Origin: Pictodentalium vernedei
Taxonomy: Eukaryota > Mollusca > Scaphopoda > Dentaliida > Dentaliidae
Direction of reading: 5' to 3'
Length of the DNA stretch: 64,000 nt
NCBI GenBank assembly: GCA_031216915.1
Contig: CM062293.1
Location: 154,202,285 to 154,266,284 of the forward strand
Shown: piece by piece, positions 53,759 to 64,000 of the stretch
How positions within the stretch are numbered: the stretch's first letter is position 1
Layout of the letters: each line of letters starts with the position of its first letter
The notes under the pieces: model-generated
What the model was told of the DNA's origin: nothing
Seen by the model: only the letters and a program-made list of their open reading frames with translations
The model's database searches: none
Made by a program: the position numbers and the translations under genes

Positions 53759-55018
53759 ATGAAAGTGTCAATGACACTGTAGCTTAATTTATCAGTGTGT
53801 TGTGTTTGATGAAAAGGATAATGTTCAATATTTATGAAAGGATTATGAAATAAGACAAGAATTGCGATAATTGGGAATAAGTTAATTTTTGTTCCCTATG
53901 CTATGTTTTCAATAAAAATAATATGAGGTGTAGACTGTAATAAAGAACTGAGGGTGGGTTAATGTGGCCCTCACAGTTAATTATGTGGCCCTCACATTTA
54001 ATGTATGTCAACGAAAGTTACCAAGTTACAGTGAAATTATTTCAAAATGAGTCATCCTGTCAAGTTATAATGAAATCCCTTCATAAATACAGCCTGTAGA
54101 CTGTGCTAAAGGTTTCAGGTTTTGGGCCCATGTAGCCATCATGGTCGACTGATCACAATCAAAAGAGGATATCCTCATCTTGACATAATACTGAGTCATC
54201 ATACAAAGTTACAATGAAATCCCTTCATAAATACGACCTGTAGTCTGTGCTAAAGTTTTTCAGGTTTTGGGCTTGGGCAGCCATCATGGTTGAATGATCA
54301 TGACCAAAAGAGGGCATTTTCATCTAGGCATTATCTGGGGTCATCCTACCAAGTTACGATGAAATTCCTTCATAAATAAGACCTGTAGACTGTGCTAAAG
54401 GTTTTCGGGTTTTAGGTTTGGGCAGCTGTCACGGCTGAATGATTGTGACTACAAGGAGATGATCACATCTAGACATTATATGGAATTATCCTACCAAGTT
54501 ACAATGAAATCCCTTCATAAATATGACTTGTAGACTGTGCTAAAGGTTTTAGGGCTTTGGGCCCCTGTAGCCATCACAGTTGACCATTCGCAACCAAAAG
54601 GGGACGTTCTCATCTAGTCATTATATGGAGTCAACCTACCAAGTTACAATGAAATCTCTCCATAAATACAACCTGTAGATTGTGCTAAATGTTTTCGGGT
54701 TTTGGGCTCGAGCAGTAGTCATGGTTGACAGATCGTGACCAAATGGGGAAGTTCTCATCTGGACATCATACGGAGTCATCCTACCAAGTTACAATGAAAT
54801 TCCTCCATATTAAATATGACCTGTAGACTGTGCTAAACATTTTGGGGTTTCGGGCTTGGGCAACAGTCACAGTTGACAGATCATGACCAAAAGGGGACAT
54901 TCTCATCTAGATTTTATACAGAGTCATCCTACCAAGTTACTATGAAATCCCTTCATAAATACAACCTGCAGACTGTGCTAAAGGTTTTTGGGTTTTGGGC
55001 TCGGGCAGCCATCACGGT
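53759..55018 (+). mobile_element. 3'-truncated relative of H1
   Basis: Begins GAAAGTGTCAATGACACTGT and AGCTTAATTTATC, continues with H1's unique left part (GATGAAAAGGATAATGTTCA) and about seven 145-bp satellite units, then stops abruptly in a unit at CAGCCATCACGGT. There is no 3' hairpin. It is collinear with H1 at about 85 percent by eye. Confidence 0.8.
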
Positions 55019-55235
55019 AAATAAAAAATTTCATTATAAAAGCACATAGAGATTACGACCAAATTACGTCATGGTTGCAGTCAGGACCAAATCCTCTCCC
55101 TGCTTTTTTGGCCACAACACTAGAATCTCACCACTTGAAAAAGAAAACAGAAAACACTACATCTCAGATGCTATTTTTGTTTGGTTTTCTTGATATAGTC
55201 TTGAATTTTCAAAATTTCATTTATGACATCTTTAT

Positions 55236-55575
55236 CTGCCAGTGCTAATGTGTTGCGACCTGACAGAAATTATACGACCCGCATTGTGTCCTTGGGCAAG
55301 GCACCTTATCCCGGCTGCCTGCATGGGGGCCCGATGACGCTGAGTACTAAGGTGTACTGCATGTCGATGATGCACATGTCTTCAACCGCTGTAACCCGGC
55401 TTGAGCAGAGATTGAACAGAGTTAGAATGTTGAGGAGCTGACAGTTGCTCATTGATGCTCGGTGGTTCTCTCCTGGTGCTCTGGCTGCCTCCACCCGTAA
55501 AACTATCACAGTCACGATTAGCCATTGTGCATAAGAATGTGACCTTAAACACCAATAAATAAATAAATAATAAAT
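55236..55575 (+). mobile_element. SINE body and tail (head not recognised)
   Basis: TTGTGTCCTTGGGCAAGGCA, ACTGCATGTCGATGATGCAC, GGTGGTTCTCTCCTGGTGCT, GTCACGATTAGCCATTGTGC and ACCTTAAACACCAATAAATA. The 3' half is closer to the 5S-headed copy at 8779 than to the tRNA-headed one. Confidence 0.8.
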
Positions 55576-55673
55576 ATAAATAGATAGAAATCATATCACA
55601 ATCTGTCCTTCTGATCGAGAAACAGACAGCTTTTGCGATAAGTGTTGCATCCTGGGCAATCTACTGTCGAATA

Positions 55674-56032
55674 GTTTATTTATTTACTGAGGTTTAATGA
55701 CAATTTCGACAGCCAGAGTCACCACATGTCAGACAGATTTACGGGTGGTGGAAGCTAGAGCACCCGGAGAGAAAACCACTGAGCAATTGCGAGCAATAGT
55801 CAGACTCCCCAACATACAAACTCCACACAAGCAGGGTTAGCAGTGGTTGAAGACAAATGCACCATCAACGTGCAGTGTGACTTAGTACACGGAACCACCT
55901 TGCCCCAATGTGGGCAATCAGGATGAAGTGCCATGCTCAAGGACACAATGCAGTTACCTCTCGCAGGGATCAAACCGTGGATCTTTAGGTTTGATGTCCA
56001 ATGCCATCACCACTGAACCACCAATTTCCCTG
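55674..56032 (-). mobile_element. SINE, tRNA-headed family
   Basis: TTTATTTATTTACTGAGGTTTAATGACAA tail side, AGATTTACGGGTGGTGGAAG, GAAGTGCCATGCTCAAGGAC, and an end at CCACTGAACCACCAATTTCCC. It is more diverged than the copy at 52108. Confidence 0.75.
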
Positions 56033-56040
56033 CAAACTAG

Positions 56041-56266
56041 TTGAACCTTTACCTAAAACACATGATATCAAAATTAATTTGTTTCTTCAAATTTTTCAAA
56101 ACATTTCAACAGAACCATGTCAGGTGACCCCACACTGGAATGAGCTTGTCAATCTCTTTCTAGTGAGGGTCCACATGATATGTTTTTCTTTAAATAATTT
56201 TTGTTCAACTGCTCAATTTGTAAATTATGCAGATGGATGAGAACACTTCATTGTGTAAAGGGTTAA
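56041..56266. mobile_element. P4 hairpin element (copy c)
   Basis: Right TTAA 56263-56266 with GTGTAAAGGG. The left TTAA has mutated to TGAA before CCTTTACCTAAAAC. Hairpin ACCATGTCAGGTGACCCC..GGTCCACATGATATG is decayed. Confidence 0.65.
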
Positions 56267-56617
56267 TAAACTGCAGATTAGTATGTTACAAATCATATCA
56301 AGATCTGGCCATAAAAGAGACTGTTTTTGCGATCACAGTACAGTATCATGGATAATCTAATGCAGACTGGTTCATGAACTGCAGATTTGCATGTTGTAGC
56401 CTTATGTTTCTGCTGGTCAAGCAAGTGAGGGTGTGGGTTGATGCCCACTCAGATGGCATGTACCAAAACACCTAAAGCAAAGTGTAAATGCTACTGTTTT
56501 GGCCATTTTTTTATCTCATTAGCGACCAAACAAATATTCATAGTCTCTAAACTACATACAAAAAATGTTCATAAAAAAACAGGATAATTATCTAAAAATC
56601 TAATGCATTCTTTATAC

Positions 56618-56837
56618 CTCCACTAGTTCCTTCAAATCACTGAAACTCAGTTCTTCATCAATTGTTAATTTGTTATTTTTGCATAAAATGTGATAATGTT
56701 CCACTTTTGCACAATTGCAAACACACAAAGTATAATCCCCGGGAAAATTGTTACTCTCTCGAATTAAAAAAAGTCCATCCCGAAAAGGTTTAAGTAATCG
56801 TTCTGCCTCTTGTCTTGAAATCTTTCCATGAAACCAT
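56618..56837 (-). CDS. CSK: CSK-like tyrosine kinase, SH2 exon
   Basis: A 220-nt exon on the reverse complement, preceded by TTTGTATTTGTAG and followed by a GTATAAAG donor. After one base completing an upstream codon it reads [15 protein letters not shown], then [11 protein letters not shown], the FLVRES-type phosphotyrosine-binding loop with its essential arginine. [18 protein letters not shown] and a final [11 protein letters not shown] follow. It ends in phase 0 and joins HYSDDADG of the exon at 38244. The WFHGK start and the GDYTLCV..KVEHY pattern match CSK closely. In CSK this SH2 domain docks on Cbp/PAG and similar scaffolds to bring the kinase to the membrane (family knowledge). SH3-coding sequence should precede it at higher coordinates. 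I searched 56838-64000 by eye on the minus strand and did not find it. Confidence 0.92.
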
Positions 56838-56958
56838 CTACAAATACAAACAGACCTAACTAAAGTTAGAGGTGAAAACTACCAAGCACATAAGCAATGT
56901 GGAAGGTAAAATAATCCCTATTTACCCTTACTCTGCTTAATGAAAACCTAGTTAACCT

Positions 56959-57208
56959 TTAACTGGTAAAGTGCTGGAAGCCCATTTTAGGGCTTTATAC
57001 TGAAGTACCAGTACTGCAATTTAAAGGCCTCGTATTCTGTGGATGTGCTTCATATTAGCTTGGTAGTGATATTATTTTATCTGTTAGGATTTGCCTTGTT
57101 ACAATTTATTGGCGAGTGCCTATTGGCACTCTCCCATAAATTGTAATGAGGCAAAAATGCACAGAGAAGTTTTATGGACCAAAAATAATTTAGCACTCTA
57201 CCAGTTAA
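56959..57208. mobile_element. TTAA hairpin MITE, family P1 (copy b)
   Basis: TTAA at 56959-56962 and 57205-57208. Ends CTGGTAAAGTGCTGGAAGCC and AATTTAGCACTCTACCAG. Hairpin GCCTTGTTACAATTTATTGG..CCCATAAATTGTAATGAGGC. Orientation of the interior is opposite to copy a. Confidence 0.85.
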
Positions 57209-57451
57209 CTCTTAACCCACTGAGTATTTTCAAGATATTTTTTCATCAAATCTAGTCATGGCTGCTGTAAAGCAGCCATGACTAGAGTTGATGAAAAATT
57301 AATCTAAATATAACAAGAAATCATTGGTGAAAAAGTCCATTCAATTTACAAGGGAAAGTGTGTTTAAATATGCCCAAATTATACTTATAACAGTGACAAG
57401 AGAAACCCTGTGCTGGGCAGGAATATCCACCAGCAGCATGCGAAGAGTTAA
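57205..57451. mobile_element. TTAA hairpin MITE, family P2 (copy b), sharing TTAAs on both sides
   Basis: Uses the right TTAA of P1b as its left flank and the left TTAA of P3b as its right flank. Ends CTCTTAACCCACTGAGTATT and CAGCAGCATGCGAAGAG. Hairpin CATCAAATCTAGTCATGGCTGCT / AGCAGCCATGACTAGAGTTGATG around GTAA. Confidence 0.87.
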
Positions 57452-57670
57452 CTCTTTGACGGCCATTATGACCAACACTATTTACAAAAATCACCATTCA
57501 AATTTCATCTTTTTATTTTTTTATCTCAAAAACAAAGCTTGCGATTCCACATTGAGCTCATTCTAATGAGTGGTCGCAAGCTATGTTTTTGAAACAAAAA
57601 TGAAAAACTTTAGCCATTCAAGCAATTTTTTGTGAGTGTTGTCTGCTGTTCGCATTGGGTAAAGAATTAA
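57448..57670. mobile_element. TTAA hairpin MITE, family P3 (copy b)
   Basis: Ends CTCTTTGACGGCCATTATGA and TGTTCGCATTGGGTAAAGAA, TTAA 57667-57670. Hairpin AAAACAAAGCTTGCGA..CATTGAGCTCATTCTAATG..TCGCAAGCTATGTTTT. Confidence 0.82.
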
Positions 57671-57713
57671 CAAATATGGCAAAAAACACACAAAGTGTAC
57701 CGTACAGAACATA

Positions 57714-57926
57714 CAGTACAAGTCAAAATAAGCTGTAGGATAACCACCAAAAACTATGTATCTTTCTCTTTCTCCACTGATAAGAACAGAATCTGGCATA
57801 ATTTTCTGGAAAGCTCTCACTGAGAGCTTTCCAGAAAATGACGTCAGACTCTGATCTTATCAGTGCAGGAACAGCAGTATACTTAGTTTATTGCGATTAT
57901 GCTACAACTTATTTTGACTTGTACTG
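57714..57926. mobile_element. Mariner-type fold-back MITE with TA duplication
   Basis: Terminal arms CAGTACAAGTCAAAATAAG (57714-57732) and exact complement (57908-57926), flanked by TA on both sides. Pairing continues inward with interruptions (GATAA, ACTGATAAGA / TCTTATCAGT) to a central 19-bp perfect hairpin (57801-57839). Almost the whole 213 bp folds on itself. Confidence 0.85.
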
Positions 57927-57929
57927 TAG

Positions 57930-58968
57930 AGTGGCCATGACATGAAGGAAGGTGTGTGAGGGGTGGTGGGGGAAGAGTAGATTGAAAAGTAAACAGGGAT
58001 TTCAAGACCTTCAGCCAGAAAATCATTTTAATATTTGTGACCTAATGTGCGAACTAGGCAATTTTAGAGGATTAGTGGGCAGCCAGCGCTCTACTAATTC
58101 CCTGAAGTCACAAGAATTGCACAATAGTCCAACATTGTTTAATCAGGCACACTATTGGGATAGACACTTCTCTGCTACAACTACTCTGACTCTGATAATG
58201 ATAATCGCAGATGGAAAAGGTAAAGTTCTTTGGTAATGGTGTGAAGGATGTCAAGTGGAGTAACAGGAGCACTATGATAATGTGAGCCTTGTCCAGACTC
58301 ATTCATTTACTGTTTTCAATTATTTTGAAAATATTAATAATTTCGACTCCAGATTACTACTAAAACAGTCAGTTGTTCTGTTACTGACCCTTCCAATTAG
58401 GAGTCACAAAACTCATAAAAAGTGGAAAAATAAAATAATGCCATAATTTTTCTTAAAAGCTATTAGTGGAGAGGAGAGGCAAATGTAGAAATCATTATTT
58501 CTCTCTATAGTGCAAATAACAAACTTTAAAAACAGTCTTCTGGGTATAAAAACACAATATTCTTTAAAGACTTTTATTAAAATCAATTGAAATCTGTCCA
58601 AAAAAATTTGATTCAGGGCTCAAATTCTGAAACACTAATGAAACATCTTCAACTCTATCTGATTCTGAGCTCAGTGTCTTGTTTTCAGCAGAGTAAAAAT
58701 AAATACGGTAACTGATCTTGTAGTGTGTTCATGGGACATCAAAACATTTTCAAAAAACAATCTTCAGTTTCATATATAGTATTGAAGCAACATTTCCACC
58801 TACATATGTAGCACCCAGAATTGATGTTACACATAATAATACTGACATGTTTATTTGGGATTTACTCAGGTGATTTTTATCATCAAATAGACCAACACGT
58901 TACTTACTTTGAAGAATAATAGAATGATTAATTTAGAATAAAAAGTGAAACAATGTGCAATGCCACTG
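57930..58968. other. Unassigned CSK intron or upstream sequence
   Basis: No gene, exon or repeat recognised on either strand. Confidence 0.45.
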
Positions 58969-58969
58969 G

Positions 58970-59271
58970 TATCCCCTGCCACAGGTTTCTAAGTTGAAGA
59001 GTTTCTAAGTTGAAAAAAGTGGAAAAAGGCCCATAACTCTAGAAAAAAAAATGGACAAAACCCATCACTTCTAGAAGTGCTTTCCCCCATGGTGGTCTAT
59101 CAGCATACCAAAGATCATTTAAATCCAATATCCACTGTCTGAGATATGAAGGTTGAAATTTGTTACGGACAGACGGACAAATGGAAGAACGAATGGATAA
59201 ACAGATGAATGAAAGGATGGACGTGGCCTATTTCTATATCCCTCGCCAACTTCATTTTGGCGGGGGATAAT
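58970..59271 (+). mobile_element. Small Helentron-like element H5
   Basis: Left GTATCCCCTGCCA (58969-58981) resembles the complement of the right-end arm TTGGCGGGGGATA. 3' hairpin TATCCCTCGCCAA / TTGGCGGGGGATA (59239-59271). GGACAGACGGACAAATGGAA microsatellite before it. One satellite-type unit with CCCATAACTCTAGAAAAA. Confidence 0.65.
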
Positions 59272-62200
59272 AATTATTTGCTGTTTACCCTGTGTATGAA
59301 TATGGGATGAGAGGCGTTAACTTTACACACTTCATACAAAACTTTGGGGATGAATCGGATGGGGGTGGTACATCCCATGCCCACCCTTCCCTATTTCATG
59401 TAACTCAAATTTTTACAAACATCCAGTCGCATGAATGTCCACTACCTGAGGTGTTGTGGATGGCCATGTGTTATTGTGGATGCATACACATGTAGCTCCT
59501 GCACAGGCCTCCTGTTGTATGAACTGTTGTGAACTGGCTTCCAATAATGCAGGAGTGGAGAGGGGTATTCTCACCCCAAATCTCTGCTACCCATGATTGA
59601 AATGTGATGCTGAAAATATAAAATGGTGCCCCAACCCCAAACCATATCCATCAATGAAAGTAACACATCTCATCCCACATTACTAAAGAGACAGATAATA
59701 TATTTCAATTCTTATCATTTTACTCTAAATAGTTTTTTTAATTATTTCTACTAATTACAGATAAATGGAAACACATTCAGACAATACGTTTTCTGAAAAT
59801 ATTTGATGAATATGTAGCACACAAAACATAATCGATTGAAATTAAGGTCAACTGACTGAAGAAGACTTAAAACCTCATAATTTAATCAGATATTTCAACA
59901 AAAGTTTTGACTGCTCTTGAGACAGAAAATCCAGAGCATTTTGAAGGCATTTCAAATTTTAGTTGGAAGCATTTGATTGACCGATGGGGGGTTTGGGATC
60001 TTTATACAAGACGTTATGAATAACGGTTTAAAGTCTTATATAACATGTATGAAATATGGGCTATATTAATTAAAGCATGAAAACTGAGGGAGTGTGGGGG
60101 GGGGGGGGGGGGGGGGGGTTGGGACTGAGAGACTCAATTGAATAATGAGATTCCAGCCTCATAAATACCCAACAATAAATGCAAACTAACCACCAGAAAA
60201 GAAACCCCACATTGACAAACCATCAATAGAAAATGAAAAACAAAGATATGCACAACTATTTTCCAGCCAAGTCGAGATAGTACCATATATTAGAATCTTG
60301 AAATGAAATTCAAGGATAATTATCAAGATAGCAAATGCGAATATCAAAGTATTTGGATCAGGTGACATTACAAAATATGGGCTTTGCTATATTTTTAGCT
60401 CCTGGAGTTTCCACAGGGATGCTGGGAAATTTTTTTGAATGAATAAATAAAGCATAATACCTTCATTGAGCTCTCTCAATCAGTTAAATTTCTAGTATTA
60501 TGGGAAACATTAGCAGTCTGAAATTTTCATATTTTGACATCAGTGAACAAAAGGTTTAAAAATGTTATTTAAACCTCAAAAGTACTGAATATATCCAGGT
60601 GACACACTACAAAATCTAGTATTAGTATAGCAGATGCTGTGATAGAAAATGTCATGCTGTACATTCAATCAATGGTAAAAATTTATCTGCAACTTATTAT
60701 GCTTTCGACTTGATCAATATAGATATCTTCGAGTGAAAATTCAACATTATGACTTCTTAACATCCTGTGAGGACACATAGCAAGACATTATAAATTTTGG
60801 AACCAATTTCCAACTGGAAAAATGCTCTTGCAAACATCAACATTATGTTACCCTAAATTCAAGTTAAATTTTTTTTAGGTCCTTCAACTATTTTTAACTA
60901 ATGCCCATGAAAATCTCTGTAGCTTTACATAATATTTATAGGACAGTACACCCTTGGTATCATTCATCAAGTTCTGTTGTTTCAATGAAGCAAAACTTGC
61001 TTATCACAGTAAACAAGTATTGCGGCACTTTATGAGGTTCCACAGGGATTTGAATATTGTAGCAGTTGAGATCGCCTGCATTTATGGAGAGTTTATTACC
61101 ATTACAACACCCAAGGAGAGGAATTGAGTTTCCACTCTGACAATAACTTCAAACTTTGTGTAAAAAGGTTCAGAAGAATGAGCAGGGAACGTTTTTCTGA
61201 TTTGCGAACAAGAAGGGCTCATCAAGCTGGTTCTAATGATATCCATATTTGTATGGTTTTATTTAAAAATTGTGAAATTTGTTTTCCAGGCCTCGAAATA
61301 ACAAGATTTTGATAAACCTTCCAGCAGGTTGCCTCATTTGACAATGGTTAACCTGTTGATCGGTTACCTAGATTTTTTTCATAAACCTATTGGTTAACCT
61401 TTGCATTAAAAGTATTAATACTGACAAAGCTTCTGACATACCCAACTACAGTTCCTCCCAAATTAGTTTGGCGTTTAGACACAAGGGACCCAAGGCAGGC
61501 GAAGTACAAAACAGGTACATACACACGCCCCTCCTCCCCCCCCCCCCCCCATACACATGCACATTCACGTGCACACGCAATAACATTTGTTGTTCTTTGC
61601 TTTAAATGATTTTTGTGTCTAATGAAAATTAAAGAATTTTAATTGTTTATTTTGCTGCATGGCTTATTATTTCAGAAACCCAAACACATTTGTCTCGAAC
61701 TGGGAGTGGGAATTGGGCAATTGTGTGGGGATGGGGTTAAATACAGTCGATGGACGTCTGTATTACGAATACATTGAACTTTAGGGCATGGGAATTGCAT
61801 TGGCAGTCTCTGATTAACATTGGAAAAGAAATAATTGTAAATCGTATCTACCTTCCCCTACATTTCGGAATCCAGAGAATGTAATCCAAAATTCCAAACT
61901 TAAACTTTATTTGTGCCACAATGTTCGAAATCATTTGGAAAAACCCATATTCACAAAAATGCTGGCTGTTTATTCAAATGGAATAAGCACGTAAACAAGA
62001 AGTCAGCATTGGTGAATAAAAGACGCTTCCATAATGTGTTCGAAAATTTTTATCATGGATTGGTAGGGTAAAAAGGGGCGGAATGCAAATAATTAACAAC
62101 AGCTCATTTGATTTTCAATATGTCTCCTTTTCATTGTATTGAAGACTTATTTTCAGCTTCGCGCAGTGAGAGAGTTAAAACCTCACATGCGGTAAATGTA

Positions 62201-62690
62201 TTTATAAAGCAGTTAGTTCCCTTTAGCTGTAACAGACAATCGTCTTTCCAGGAATCGAAACAAATTAATTGTTTCGAGAGCCAGAGGGCGCCGCGAGTTG
62301 GGACTGCAGATCTTTAGTACTGCTGATACTATAGATTTATACCTCCACAAGTACAGTAATGATTGAAACACTCTGTATGATAACCACAAGCATTTTGTTC
62401 TCGTTTTGTTCACTGCAGTGCTTCTTTTAAATCAGTGGGAGGAAAAACGTTGAAAACTTTTCTCATCCTGTAACAACTAACTACGTCGGCCATTGGCGCA
62501 ATTTTTGGTTAACCGATCGAGCGTTCGCCTGAAAACAAATCTGTGTAACCGATAGGCGAACGGTACAAGCATTCGCCTCTTATTTCGAGGCCTGGAACTT
62601 TTCAAAAAATGTGAAATTTAATATATTTTTTAGAAATACTGTTTTAGGTAAAGGGTTAAATTCACCAAGGTTTTCTGGTAAAGACTTTGT
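59272..62690. other. Mostly unassigned sequence
   Basis: G run of about 20 at 60097-60118, C run at 61537-61550. A fragment ending TTGACATCAGTGAACAAAAGG near 60530-60560 resembles a P5 end. Repeat G fragment at 60930-61060. Palindrome-like GGTTAACCGATCGAGCGTTCGCC at about 62507 with TGTAACCGATAGGCGAACGG nearby. Two-thirds of the CSK SH3 region should lie in this direction, but no SH3-like exon was found. Confidence 0.4.
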
Positions 62691-62870
62691 GATTAACTCT
62701 TGACGATCAGGAGAAATTTTTAAAAACTTCTTACTGCAGAATTGTATAAACTTATTTGTGTTACAGTAGTTGTTTCTAGTCAAGTATTGGCTTCCTACAC
62801 AGTCAGCCAAGACCTGGCTAGAAATCACTGTTACTGTGTACCATGGTTTAAAATTACAAAATCTGCAAAC
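62640..62870. mobile_element. P7-like hairpin element (copy b) with a TTAA fragment next to it
   Basis: GGTAAAGGGTTAA at 62647-62658 is a solitary P3/P4/P6-type end. The P7 element starts TTAACTCTTGACGATCAG (62693), with hairpin AGTGATTTCTAGCCAGG-like arms: AGTAGTTGTTTCTAGTCAAG..CTGGCTAGAAATCACTGT at about 62765-62835. Confidence 0.6.
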
Positions 62871-63319
62871 AGGGGTATTTGTTTAAACAGGGTCTGCAAA
62901 GTTTGAATTCACTGTAAAAATGGGCATCATTTCACAGATAAAGGAATAGTCCAACCATAATTTGAATTGATAACACTAAATTTTTCATGCAGAATGTGAC
63001 TGTATTAAATTGTACCCGTTTCACGACTTCCTATTAAAGGCAACATACAGTACCCATTCTGGTCCTGTAAGGCAGTTATTTTACCCAAATTCATTATCCA
63101 TTCCCAATTTATGAAGAAAAAACCCTAGCTTATGGAAAGATGATGATGACGACTACACAGGAAAATGTAATGCATTTTATTAATTTTTTGTATAACATCA
63201 GGCACTGAACTGAAATAAGTTTTTCCAAAAAATGTGAAACACAATGGAAACATTAATTATTAAGCCCAGTTAAATTTATTTATTATTTAAGGTTGAAGAT
63301 ATTTCAACATATATGGCTA

Positions 63320-63535
63320 TATAATGACTACAACACACTTACAAAGTTGAGTTTATTCCACCATTTAGACCCAAACTGACCATTTTAGTTTACTTATCCC
63401 TCTCCCTGCCAGGCATTGGCTACCAAGTCCAATTTTATCATTAAACCAGAACCCATTTACCAGAGTGAACAAGCACTGCCTCACTTTTCCTGATTACAGA
63501 AATTCAAGATCACATTAGTCCACTAAAATGATGAA
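63320..63535. repeat. Interspersed repeat G
   Basis: CAACACACTTACAAAGTTGAG, CCAGGCATTGGCTACCAAGT, ACCAGAACCCATTTACCAGA. Confidence 0.5.
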
Positions 63536-63554
63536 TAAAATTGAAAAAAACACT

Positions 63555-63708
63555 TTAACCCTCTTCACACTGATGGCAAAATATTGAATTTTCAAGCAGC
63601 AAAGTTTTCCCATAATCCAACAAGAAATTTAACCAATTCAATCTTGTTTGACAGAGCTCGATGAGCTCTGTCAAACAAGTTTGAATTGGTTAAATACCTA
63701 GTTGCATT
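63555..63708. mobile_element. TTAA hairpin MITE, family P5 (copy a), right half missing
   Basis: TTAA 63555-63558 then CCCTCTTCACACTGATGGCA. Hairpin CCAATTCAATCTTGTTTGACAGAGCTC-GAT-GAGCTCTGTCAAACAAG..TTGAATTGG at 63633-63690. It breaks off into a satellite-type repeat. Confidence 0.75.
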
Positions 63709-63710
63709 AT

Positions 63711-64000
63711 GAAACTAGAGGGCTGCCACATCCACGGGGCAGCTGATCCCCCCGAAAAAAGTGTGGTCATCATAAGATTTTCTAAGTTGAAAAGGGGCAT
63801 AACTCTGGTAAAATTAATCAGGACAAACCCATTTTCGAACTTGACCCGTATTTTGATATGTTTGCACCACATATCAAGTTTGGTTACAATCAAACTATCT
63901 TGAGGGAAGTTACCATCCGGAAACCAAAAATCATAAGATTTTCTAAATTAAAAAGGGGCATAACTCTGGTAATATTAATCAGGATGAACCCGGATTCGAA
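63711..64000. repeat. Satellite-type repeat running off the window
   Basis: Starts CTAGAGGGCTGCCACATCCA. Two units share CATAAGATTTTCTAAGTTGA, AAAAGGGGCATAACTCTGGT and ATTAATCAGGA about 175 bp apart. Similar in style to 15660-16095. Confidence 0.75.

Noticed and set aside
56838..64000. CSK SH3 exon
   Set aside because: Searched by eye on the minus strand for the conserved SH3 patterns (for example an AxYxF start or GIIPxNYV); nothing convincing. It is probably beyond the window.

Overview
The window is intronic, repeat-rich DNA from an animal nuclear genome. Bacterial gene organisation is absent: there are no dense ORFs, operons or ribosome sites. The only host gene recognised with confidence is a minus-strand C-terminal Src kinase (CSK) homologue. 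Four exons are visible at 56618-56837 (SH2), 38076-38244 (end of SH2, linker, glycine loop), 33668-33770 (VAIK lysine and alphaC glutamate) and 20170-20328 (N-lobe to hinge). Splice phases agree across all three introns, which are about 18.4, 4.3 and 13.3 kb. No SH3 exon was found to the right and no kinase C-lobe exon to the left, so both gene ends probably lie outside the window. The repeat landscape (DIRS retrotransposons, 'pearl'/Helentron-like satellite-bearing elements with GACAGACGG microsatellites, SINEs with a conserved body) suggests a marine lophotrochozoan, most likely a bivalve mollusc. That is inference from repeat style only.

Layout. 1-2770 is a small DIRS-like non-coding element carrying a ~318-bp tandem array. 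2838-7190 is a second, gutted DIRS-like element keeping its 3' terminus and a gag fragment. 7180-8255 is another tandem array. 8779-9206 is a 5S-rRNA-headed SINE with a perfect 16-bp target duplication. 9281-12580 is a large Helentron-like element with a higher-order satellite. 12581-20170 is mostly unassigned intron or flank with several fold-back elements. 20364-29800 is a nest: a small Helentron-like element (H7) split by a second one (H6, 20616-22344) and by a structurally complete 7-kb DIRS retrotransposon (22564-29620; gag, RT, RNase H, methyltransferase-like domain, tyrosine recombinase; inverted terminal repeats; internal complementary region). 30110-31176 is a severed terminus of a related DIRS element. 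36218-37684 is a nine-copy 156-bp array packed with nuclear-receptor-type half sites, lying in a CSK intron. 43190-44345 is a LINE 3' fragment. 44677-46516 is another Helentron-like element. The right half is dominated by short TTAA-flanked MITEs with strong central hairpins, plus SINEs.

The DIRS element has an intact-looking tyrosine recombinase, but gag and pol carry frameshifts and an in-frame stop, so this copy is probably not autonomous. The two themes most worth following are (i) at least eight TTAA-flanked families, unrelated in sequence, that share one architecture (piggyBac-like ends around a near-perfect hairpin) and are sometimes chained through a shared TTAA, and (ii) at least six Helitron2/Helentron-like families that share one terminal architecture but each carry a private satellite. 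Long stretches without a feature hold no coding sequence I could recognise.
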